In this document: in pieces, positions 1 through 5,173 of the stretch
Position numbering within the stretch: the stretch's first letter is position 1
Layout: every line of letters begins with the position of its first letter
NCBI GenBank assembly: GCA_020025395.1
Contig: JAHHSE010000092.1
Coordinates: forward strand, 1-5,991
DNA from: Oscillospiraceae bacterium
Lineage (GTDB): Bacteria > Bacillota > Clostridia > Oscillospirales > Oscillospiraceae
Length of the DNA: 5,991 bases
Direction: 5' to 3'
Made by a program: the position numbers and the translations under genes
Notes under the pieces: generated by a model
The model's database searches: none
The model's input: the letters and a program-made list of their open reading frames with translations, nothing else
Told to the model about the DNA's origin: nothing

Positions 1-17
1 GTCAGACCGCAGCCCTT

Positions 18-48
18 TGTCGAAAATCTCCGAAGGAGTTTTTCGACA
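18..48. repeat. Imperfect inverted repeat (hairpin), intergenic
   Basis: Arms 18-31 and 35-48 are complementary over 14 positions with one T-T mismatch (27/39), around a GAA loop. The motif is TGTCGAAAA…TTTTTCGACA. It lies six bases from a second, perfect hairpin and just beyond the last gene of the minus-strand unit. Neither strand has a proper T-run after the stem, so it is not a textbook intrinsic terminator. It could be a processing or stabilising hairpin, a secondary terminator, or a copy of an interspersed palindromic repeat. The inverted repeat is read directly; the role is unknown. Confidence 0.6.
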
Positions 49-53
49 GTCTC

Positions 54-86
54 AGAGCGGGAGGGGGTCAGTCCCCCTCCCGCTCT
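54..86 (-). terminator. Perfect 14-bp hairpin at the 3' end of the minus-strand unit
   Basis: Arms 54-67 and 73-86 (AGAGCGGGAGGGGG and its complement) pair perfectly around a five-base loop, giving a very GC-rich, stable stem. The TGA stop of the regulator gene (70-68) sits in the loop, so the last codons of that gene form one arm. On the minus strand the stem is followed by GAGACTGTCG rather than a T-run; on the plus strand only TTT follows. It may still stop or pause transcription, alone or with the hairpin at 18-48, but termination is inferred from position and stem stability only. Confidence 0.45.
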
Positions 87-394
87 TTGGGGGAGGATTG
101 ATTCAGCTCCTCCCGCAGGATGATCTCCCGCATCACCCCTCCGGCCCCATGGTCCAGCATGGAGTGGCGGACACGGCTGATGGTAGCGCTGCTGGCCCCG
201 GTTTTGTCCAGAATGTCCAGATAGACCAGGCCCTGCTGGAGATAGACGGCCACATTGAACCGAAGCTCCATGGCTCTAAGCTCCACAGGGGTGCAGAGGT
301 CTTCAAAAAAGCGGCAGCATTCATCGATGTCTTTCAGTTTTAAAATGGTTTCGTATAACGCAAGACTGCGGGGAGTGGGCTCCGATGTTGTCAT
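68..394 (-). CDS. yerC: YerC/YecD-type TrpR-related HTH regulator
   Basis: A 108-residue protein of the TrpR-like YerC/YecD family, small all-helical DNA-binding proteins of Firmicutes whose regulon is poorly known. The family block runs from about residue 19: KLKDIDECCRFFEDLCT, then the helical stretch ELRAMELRFNVAVYL, then a helix-turn-helix at about 57-79 with the signature TGASSATISRVR. The region closely resembles Bacillus subtilis YerC as I recall it. The ATG at 394 was chosen because AGGAG lies 7 nt upstream; the in-frame ATG at 400 is only 1 nt from that site. The tail after about residue 95 (LNQSSPKEREGD) is polar and runs into the GC-rich hairpin, so it is probably not conserved. 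It is the last gene of the three-gene unit, 35 nt after the nitroreductase. TrpR-like proteins can bind a ligand such as tryptophan, but nothing here shows one. Confidence 0.9.
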   Translation of the reverse strand: MTTSEPTPRSLALYETILKLKDIDECCRFFEDLCTPVELRAMELRFNVAVYLQQGLVYLDILDKTGASSATISRVRHSMLDHGAGGVMREIILREELNQSSPKEREGD

Positions 395-429
395 GCTCAT
401 ACTCCTTTCTATTTCTGGGGGAAATGGAA

Positions 430-1170
430 TCAAAGAGAGGAATTTTTCCAAAAGGGGTCGCAGTAGTCCCGGACCGAGCGGGTCATCTCCCGGGAGAAGT
501 CGGAGTTATATTTCCGCCTGCAGAAGGCGTCCAGCCATTGGGCGTAGGGCTGCTCCCCGGCACAGTCCCCCAGCATCTCCATCAGCTCCTCCGCCTCCAT
601 CCGCCGATAGCTGTTTTCATGAACCATGTGCTTCATGGCCCGGCGGGCAGGCTTTTTTCGGGCCTTCTGCTGGGGGGTGGGTCTCCCGAAGACCACCATA
701 GCGGCGGGGAACACATATTGAGGCAGATTCAGAAGGGAGATCACTTCCTCCCGATTTTCCATAATGTCCCCGATGTAGCAGGAGCCGATCCCCAGACTTT
801 CCGCGGCCACCACCCCGTTCTGGGCGGCGATGAGGGCGTCCGAGACCGCCAGCATCAGATCCCCCATGCCGGGCATCCGGGGCTGACAGCCCCCATAGCG
901 GAAGGCATCCAGCCATTTTTGACAGTCTGCCAGAAAGAGGAGGACGAGAGGGGCGGTGGCGATAAAGGGCTGGTGGTCGCAAAGATCCGCCAGCCGGGCC
1001 TTTTTGGCGGGATCGGTGATGGTGAGAATGGTGTAAAGCTGCTGATTTCCCGCTGTGGGAGCCTGACAGGCGGATTCCAGGATCAGGGACTGCTCCTGAC
1101 AGGTCAGGGGGGTGGGCGCAAAAACCCGGACAGACTTCCGACGAAATAGACTCTCGATGATCTGGTTCAT
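430..1170 (-). CDS. FMN-dependent nitroreductase (NfsA/FRP-like)
   Basis: A 246-residue cytoplasmic flavoprotein of the nitroreductase fold, expected to bind FMN as a dimer and transfer electrons from NAD(P)H to nitroaromatics, quinones or free flavin. The true substrate cannot be read. Family marks are the N-terminal arginine cluster RRKSVRVF (10-17) that contacts FMN phosphate, APTAGNQQ (37-44), the glycine-rich helix start AAESLGIGSCYIGDI (122-136), FGRP (161-164), and a late VHENSYRRM segment (183-191) like the HENRY region of NfsA/flavin reductases. Length matches that subfamily (about 240). The ATG at 1170 has AGGAG 7 nt upstream; an upstream in-frame TTG at 1188 would overlap that site and is rejected. 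It follows the uracil-DNA glycosylase by 23 nt and precedes the TrpR-like gene by 35 nt, so co-transcription is likely. The assignment to family is firm; the NfsA subgroup is less so. Confidence 0.92.
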   Translation of the reverse strand: MNQIIESLFRRKSVRVFAPTPLTCQEQSLILESACQAPTAGNQQLYTILTITDPAKKARLADLCDHQPFIATAPLVLLFLADCQKWLDAFRYGGCQPRMPGMGDLMLAVSDALIAAQNGVVAAESLGIGSCYIGDIMENREEVISLLNLPQYVFPAAMVVFGRPTPQQKARKKPARRAMKHMVHENSYRRMEAEELMEMLGDCAGEQPYAQWLDAFCRRKYNSDFSREMTRSVRDYCDPFWKNSSL

Positions 1171-1193
1171 GGGGAGGCTCCTTCTCAAAAAAG

Positions 1194-1781
1194 TTACCGG
1201 GCAGCTCCGGCTTCGTAGGTGCGGTCACAGACCTCCCGGATCTTGGCCTGGAGGCCCTTGAGATCCACAAAGGTGTCAGGGCGCTTGGCGGGATCCCGCA
1301 GAAGGGCGGCAGGGTGGTAGAGGGCGGTGAGAAAGATCCCGTCCCGATGGGTCCACTGTCCATGCTCCTGGGTAATCCTATAGTCGGGGCGGATCAGGCG
1401 GAGGGCGGAGATTCGTCCCAGACAGACGATGATCTTGGGACCGATCAGCCGGATCTGCCGCTCAAGATGGTGGATGCAGGCATCTTGCTCCACATTCAGG
1501 GGGTCCCGGTTGCGGGGAGGGCGGCACTTTACCATGTTGGCGATATAGATGTTGCTCCCCCGGTCCAGATCGATGAGGGAGAGCATATCGTCCAGGAGTC
1601 TGCCTGCCCGGCCCACAAAGGGCTCCCCCAACTGATCTTCGGTCTCCCCCGGGCCTTCCCCGACAAAAAGCACTTCTGCCTGCGGGTTGCCCGCGCCGAA
1701 TACCACATGGGTCCGGGTCTCCGCCAGATTGCACCGATGACAGTGGAGACATTCCTCCTTCAATTCTTCCCAGGGATTCAT
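1194..1781 (-). CDS. Family 4 uracil-DNA glycosylase, [4Fe-4S]
   Basis: A 195-residue DNA repair enzyme that removes uracil from DNA, starting base excision repair after cytosine deamination. Four cysteines at 14, 17, 86 and 102 match the iron-sulfur ligands of the Thermus/Thermotoga family 4 enzymes in spacing. Motif 1 is GEGPGETED (41-49), followed by GEPFVGRAG (52-60). The conserved IANMVKCRPPRNR segment spans 80-92, and motif 2 is HPAALLRDP (156-164). Full length for the family. An extra Cys11 gives a local C-x2-C-x2-C pattern at the N-terminus; only 14 and 17 align with known ligands. The ATG at 1781 has GGAGG about 6 nt upstream. It is the first gene of the minus-strand unit, about 23 nt downstream of the predicted transcription start. 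Related proteins were once annotated as phage SPO1 DNA polymerase-like; glycosylase is the better call here. Confidence 0.95.
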   Translation of the reverse strand: MNPWEELKEECLHCHRCNLAETRTHVVFGAGNPQAEVLFVGEGPGETEDQLGEPFVGRAGRLLDDMLSLIDLDRGSNIYIANMVKCRPPRNRDPLNVEQDACIHHLERQIRLIGPKIIVCLGRISALRLIRPDYRITQEHGQWTHRDGIFLTALYHPAALLRDPAKRPDTFVDLKGLQAKIREVCDRTYEAGAAR

Positions 1782-1810
1782 CTTCTCCCTCCGTTCCGTT
1801 TGTTTTTCTC

Positions 1811-1839
1811 ATCATACTATATTTATCGGACGGTTGCAA
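1811..1839 (-). promoter_or_regulatory. Sigma-A-type promoter for the minus-strand unit
   Basis: Read on the minus strand, TTGCAA (1839-1834) is followed after exactly 17 bases by TATGAT (1816-1811). Both are near the TTGACA/TATAAT consensus and are set in an AT-rich patch within otherwise GC-rich sequence. Transcription would begin near 1804, leaving a leader of roughly 23 nt that includes the GGAGG site before the glycosylase ATG at 1781. Predicted from sequence only. Confidence 0.7.
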
Positions 1840-1883
1840 GAAAGAACGGATGGAGAAGAAAAGAAGTTGTGCCCAGGAAAGGG

Positions 1884-1913
1884 AAGATGGTTGGAAAACA
1901 CGGCTTCCATCTT
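1884..1913. repeat. Short inverted repeat, possible operator
   Basis: AAGATGG (1884-1890) and CCATCTT (1907-1913) are perfect inverted copies separated by 16 nt. The right arm overlaps the first two bases of the candidate -35 box at 1912-1917, so a protein bound here could affect transcription of the phosphatase gene. Seven-base arms are short enough to arise by chance, so the regulatory role is speculative. Confidence 0.3.
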
Positions 1914-1940
1914 GTCAGGGAGAAAATTTTATGGCAGAAT
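1912..1940 (+). promoter_or_regulatory. Candidate promoter for the phosphatase gene
   Basis: TTGTCA (1912-1917) matches the -35 consensus at five of six bases and is followed after 17 nt by CAGAAT (1935-1940), four of six for the -10. Transcription would start near 1947, only a few bases before the AGGAG site at 1949-1953, so the leader would be very short (about 15 nt). The tight leader and weak -10 keep this a candidate only. The real start could lie further upstream in 1840-1910. Confidence 0.4.
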
Positions 1941-1961
1941 AGGAAAAAAGGAGTGAGAAAT

Positions 1962-3848
1962 ATGATCCAATTTTTTCGGAGACTGCTAAGTTCCGCTCTG
2001 GCCCTCCTTCTGCTGTGCGGAAATCTGCTGGTCCGTGCCGCGGGGACCGATGTTTCGGCTGCCCCTCTGACCATTTTGTTCACCCATGATACGCACGATC
2101 ATTTTGACCCGGATGCCGCCGATCAGGGCGGATATGTCCGGCTTGCCTCTCTGCTGAAGGATCGCCGCTCCCAAGCCCAGGGACCTGTTCTCACCGTGGA
2201 TGCAGGGGACTTCTCCATGGGTTCCCTCTTTCAGACCATCTACGCCACCGATGCCCCGGAACTGCGGGCCATGGGGCTGATGAAATATGACGCTGTGACC
2301 CTGGGCAACCATGAGTTTGACTATCGGTTGGACGGGGTGTCTCAAATGCTGACTTCCGCGGTGAGTAAGGGACAGGATGTCGGTCTGCCCAAGCTCGTCC
2401 AGGCCAATTACAAGCCCCCCAAGGAGGCCAGGGAGGCCTGGGAGGCATGGAATCGATATGGAATCACCGAGTATGCGGTCCTGGAGCGGGAGGGGACGGA
2501 CGGCTCCAGGGTAAGGGCGGCGGTCTTCGGACTGATGGGGGAGGATGCGGATGAATGCGCCCCCATGTCCGGCATTCGGGACTTTGAGCCAATTGTGGAG
2601 GCTGCCGAGCGGGTGGTCAGGGAGATTCAGGAAAAGGAAACGGTGGACTACATCATCTGCCTCTCCCATTCCGGGACCGATGAGGACGGAAAAGGGGAGG
2701 ATTACGAGCTGGCCCGCAAGGTGAAGGGAATTGATGTGATTGTATCCGGTCACACCCACTCCGTCACGAAGGAGCCCATTCGGGTGAAGGACACCCTGAT
2801 TGTCTCGGCGGGGGAATATGCCAGGAATCTGGGGGAGCTGGTCATTGCCAGGGGGGAGGACGGCGCCCTGGAGCTTCAGCGTTATACCCTGTATCCGGTG
2901 GATGGCTCCGTCCCCGATGATCCGGAGATGGCGGCCCTGACCGCCTCCTTCCGCACCCAGGTGGAGCAGAGCTTTCTCTCCCGCTATGGGCTGGGCTATC
3001 ATCAGGAGCTTTCCAAGGTGACAGGACGGGACTTCACCATCCCGGAGACCGGGGATCTGATCGGCAGGGCCTACATCTCCGCCATTCAAAAGGCGGAGGG
3101 GGAGGCCTATGTGCCGGTGGATTTTGCGGTGGCACCCGCGGGCGTGATCCGGGACAGTCTGCGGACCGGCCCTGTCACCACATCGGAGGCCTTCGATATC
3201 CTTTCGCTGGGCTTTGGAGGGGATGGGACGCCCGCCTACCCCCTGGTCTCGGTCTATCTCACCGGAGCCGATCTGAAAAACGCCTTTGAGGTGGATGCCT
3301 CCATCTCCGGAATCATGCCGGCAGCCGCCCTCTATGGGGCGGGGATGGAGTGGACCTATAACCCCCATCGGATGCTGCTGGACCGGGTGACGGATTGCGC
3401 TCAGGTTTTGGAGGGGGGCAGAACCGCGGACATTCAGGATGACCGGCTTTACCGGGTGGCAGCCGACCTGTACAGCGGTCAGATGCTGGGGGCGGTGGAA
3501 AGCAAGAGCTTCGGTTTTCTCTCGGTCACGCCCAGGGACGAACAAGGGGAACCTGTCACCGATCTGGAGAGCCGAATCCTCCACAATCCGGACGGGTCCG
3601 AGCTGAAGGCCTGGTACGCCCTCGCCGCCTACCTGCAGGGGCAGGAGGAGGTTCTGCCCGGAGAGTCCTGCAAGACCGTGATCCCCAGCCTCAATCCCAT
3701 TGCGCTCCTCCGGCATCCCGGACCGCCCACCCTGCTGGTTTTGGCGGGAATCGTGCTTGCGGCGGCCCTGGCGGGGGTGGGAATCCGCCGTCTGCTCCGC
3801 CGAAAAAAGGCCGGAAACTCTGTTTACAAACGGTATCGGGGAAGGTAA
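1962..3848 (+). CDS. Secreted, membrane-anchored bifunctional metallophosphatase/5'-nucleotidase-family protein
   Basis: A 628-residue extracytoplasmic phosphoesterase of the UshA/5'-nucleotidase superfamily. Residues 1-26 form a signal peptide (MIQFFRR, then a leucine-rich core). The N-terminal calcineurin-like domain (about 36-300) has every metal motif: FTHDTHDHF (D43, H45), DAGD (D83), GNHEFD (N116-H117, D120), LSHSG (H236) and GHTH (H264, H266). The C-terminal 5'-nucleotidase domain follows (about 345-560). Near the end are a hydrophobic segment (588-608) and RRLLRRKK, which should anchor the protein in the membrane with a short cytoplasmic tail. The usual substrate-pocket NGG-x-IR motif reads APAGVIR here (391-397), and the later PFGN-like loop reads GFGG (417-420), so substrate preference may differ from classical nucleotidases. 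The ATG at 1962 was chosen for the AGGAG 8 nt upstream and because the signal peptide starts there. The reading frame is open much further upstream, but that part overlaps the glycosylase gene and is rejected. Likely role: scavenging phosphate or nucleosides outside the cell. Confidence 0.9.
   Translation: MIQFFRRLLSSALALLLLCGNLLVRAAGTDVSAAPLTILFTHDTHDHFDPDAADQGGYVRLASLLKDRRSQAQGPVLTVDAGDFSMGSLFQTIYATDAPELRAMGLMKYDAVTLGNHEFDYRLDGVSQMLTSAVSKGQDVGLPKLVQANYKPPKEAREAWEAWNRYGITEYAVLEREGTDGSRVRAAVFGLMGEDADECAPMSGIRDFEPIVEAAERVVREIQEKETVDYIICLSHSGTDEDGKGEDYELARKVKGIDVIVSGHTHSVTKEPIRVKDTLIVSAGEYARNLGELVIARGEDGALELQRYTLYPVDGSVPDDPEMAALTASFRTQVEQSFLSRYGLGYHQELSKVTGRDFTIPETGDLIGRAYISAIQKAEGEAYVPVDFAVAPAGVIRDSLRTGPVTTSEAFDILSLGFGGDGTPAYPLVSVYLTGADLKNAFEVDASISGIMPAAALYGAGMEWTYNPHRMLLDRVTDCAQVLEGGRTADIQDDRLYRVAADLYSGQMLGAVESKSFGFLSVTPRDEQGEPVTDLESRILHNPDGSELKAWYALAAYLQGQEEVLPGESCKTVIPSLNPIALLRHPGPPTLLVLAGIVLAAALAGVGIRRLLRRKKAGNSVYKRYRGR
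2423..2449 (+). repeat. Three tandem 9-bp units inside the phosphatase gene
   Basis: GGAGGCCAG, GGAGGCCTG and GGAGGCATG follow one another without gaps. In frame they encode EAR-EAW-EAW (residues 155-163), just after KPPK and in the linker between the GNHEFD and LSHSG motifs. The unit length is a multiple of three, so gain or loss would keep the frame. This is probably a small slippage expansion in a surface segment. Confidence 0.55.
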
Positions 3849-3851
3849 AAA

Positions 3852-3864
3852 ATACAATTTGTAT
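3852..3864. promoter_or_regulatory. 13-bp perfect palindrome upstream of icd
   Basis: ATACAA (3852-3857), one central T, then TTGTAT (3859-3864) form a perfect dyad in the 83-nt gap between the phosphatase stop and the isocitrate dehydrogenase ATG. The patch is AT-rich within GC-rich surroundings, as expected for an operator or promoter. A weak promoter can be drawn just upstream (TTTACA at 3823-3828, 17 nt, TAAAAA at 3846-3851), which would place the palindrome over the transcription start. TACAAT inside it could also act as a -10. Operator function is inference. Confidence 0.4.
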
Positions 3865-3931
3865 CGATTGGAAGGACAAGTCCCACCATGTGGGCCGCTG
3901 GACGAAATCGACAGATTATGGAGGGAGTTAC

Positions 3932-5131
3932 ATGGAAAAACTGAAAATGATCACACCGCTGGTGGAGATGGATGGGGATGAGATGACCCGCATTCTGTGG
4001 CAGGATATCAAGGAGATTCTGCTTATGCCCTACCTGGAGCTGAAGACGGAATACTATGACCTGGGTCTGCCGGAGCGGGAGAGGACCGGGGATCAGGTTA
4101 CCATCGATTCCGCGGAGGCCGCCAAAAAGTACGGGGTGGCGGTCAAGTGCGCCACCATCACGCCCAACGGACAGAGGATGAAGGAGTATCAGCTCTCTCA
4201 GATGTGGAAGTCCCCCAACGGCACCATCCGGGCCATATTGGACGGCACGGTCTTTCGGGCCCCCATTATGGTGAAGGGAATCTCTCCGGTGGTGAAGAAC
4301 TGGAAAAAGCCCATCATCATCGCCCGCCACGCCTTTGGAGACGTGTACAGGGCCAGTGAAAAGCGAATCACGGGACCCGGCAGGGCGGAGCTGGTCTTTA
4401 CTGCCCGGGATGGGACGGAGAGCCGGCAGACCATCTGTGATTTTGACGGCCCCGGGGTCATCCAGGGGCAGTTCAATCAGGATTCCTCCATCCGCTCCTT
4501 TGCACACGCCTGTTTCCGCTTTGCGCTGGATATGGGTCAGGATTTGTGGTTTTCCACCAAGGATACCATTTCCAAGCAGTATGACCACACCTTTAAGGAT
4601 CTCTTCCAGGAGATTTATGACCGGGAATACAAGGCCCTGTTTGAGAAGAAGGGGCTGGAATACTTCTATACCCTGATTGATGACGCGGTGGCCCGTGTCA
4701 TCCGGAGTGAGGGAGGGTTCCTCTGGGCCTGCAAGAATTACGATGGGGATGTGATGAGCGACATGGTCTCCACCGCATTCGGCTCTCTGGCGATGATGAC
4801 CTCGGTTCTGGTCTCTCCCGATGGGAAATACGAGTATGAGGCGGCCCACGGTACGGTGACCCGCCACTATTACCGCTATTTAAAGGGGGAGCAGACCTCC
4901 ACCAATCCGATGGCCACCCTCTTTGCCTGGACCGGCGCCCTGCGGAAGCGGGGAGAGCTGGATGGCCTTCCGGATCTGATGGCCTTTGCCGACCGTCTGG
5001 AGAGGGCCGCCATTGACACCATTGAGGGAGGCACCATGACAGGGGATCTGGCCGGGCTTTGGGAGGGAAAGACCCCCGCAAGAGTGGTCACCAGCCGGGA
5101 TTTTCTCACTGCCATTGCCGAACGGCTCTGA
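3932..5131 (+). CDS. icd: NADP-dependent isocitrate dehydrogenase, eukaryotic-type
   Basis: A 399-residue cytoplasmic enzyme converting isocitrate and NADP+ to 2-oxoglutarate, CO2 and NADPH. It belongs to the homodimeric subfamily shared with human IDH1/IDH2 rather than the Escherichia coli Icd type. The signatures are MWKSPNGTIR (91-100), DGTVFRAP (104-111) and ARHAFGDVYRA (131-141). Substrate-binding R100, R109, R132 and Y139 fall at the same numbers as in human IDH1. Catalytic K210 is in STKDTISKQYD, the metal aspartates are D250, D273 and D277 (KNYDGDVMSD), and the NADP loop is HGTVTRHY (306-313). All key residues are present; the C-terminus is a little shorter than in IDH1. The ATG at 3932 has GGAGG 7 nt upstream; an in-frame GTG at 3890 has no such site and adds a non-family extension. 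It lies 83 nt after the phosphatase gene, with no strong terminator between. In an anaerobe the product probably feeds glutamate synthesis. Confidence 0.97.
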   Translation: MEKLKMITPLVEMDGDEMTRILWQDIKEILLMPYLELKTEYYDLGLPERERTGDQVTIDSAEAAKKYGVAVKCATITPNGQRMKEYQLSQMWKSPNGTIRAILDGTVFRAPIMVKGISPVVKNWKKPIIIARHAFGDVYRASEKRITGPGRAELVFTARDGTESRQTICDFDGPGVIQGQFNQDSSIRSFAHACFRFALDMGQDLWFSTKDTISKQYDHTFKDLFQEIYDREYKALFEKKGLEYFYTLIDDAVARVIRSEGGFLWACKNYDGDVMSDMVSTAFGSLAMMTSVLVSPDGKYEYEAAHGTVTRHYYRYLKGEQTSTNPMATLFAWTGALRKRGELDGLPDLMAFADRLERAAIDTIEGGTMTGDLAGLWEGKTPARVVTSRDFLTAIAERL

Positions 5132-5173
5132 CCCGGTCACGGGAAAAAAGCAAAAGAAAGAGAGGAATGCGAA

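Noticed and set aside
385..1149. A 254-codon plus-strand open frame opposite the nitroreductase
   Set aside because: Low-complexity GC-driven sequence without family motifs; the minus-strand nitroreductase explains the region.
617..1363. A 248-codon minus-strand open frame overlapping the nitroreductase and the end of the glycosylase gene
   Set aside because: Pro/Ser/Arg/Gly-rich out-of-frame translation spanning two well-supported genes.
1314..1961. Upstream extension of the phosphatase frame by 216 codons
   Set aside because: It runs antisense through the glycosylase gene, and a strong ribosome site and signal peptide mark the true start at 1962.
1986..3857. A 623-codon open frame on the minus strand opposite the phosphatase gene
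   Set aside because: It has no recognisable motif and no suitable ribosome site. The opposite strand carries a signal peptide, all metallophosphatase motifs and a membrane anchor. Long antisense frames are expected from GC-rich codon bias.
3882..3894. CCCAC-CAT-GTGGG hairpin before icd as a terminator
   Set aside because: The stem is only 5 bp and is followed by GCCGCTGG, with no T-run; too weak to claim.
3890..3931. GTG start adding 14 residues to isocitrate dehydrogenase
   Set aside because: No ribosome site precedes it, and the extension has no counterpart in the family. GGAGG sits correctly before the ATG at 3932.
3824..4867. A 347-codon open frame on the minus strand opposite icd
   Set aside because: No family features; it is antisense to a fully conserved isocitrate dehydrogenase and arises from codon bias.
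5132..5143. CCCG-GTCA-CGGG directly after the icd stop as a terminator
   Set aside because: A four-base-pair stem followed by an A-run on the coding strand cannot be called an intrinsic terminator.
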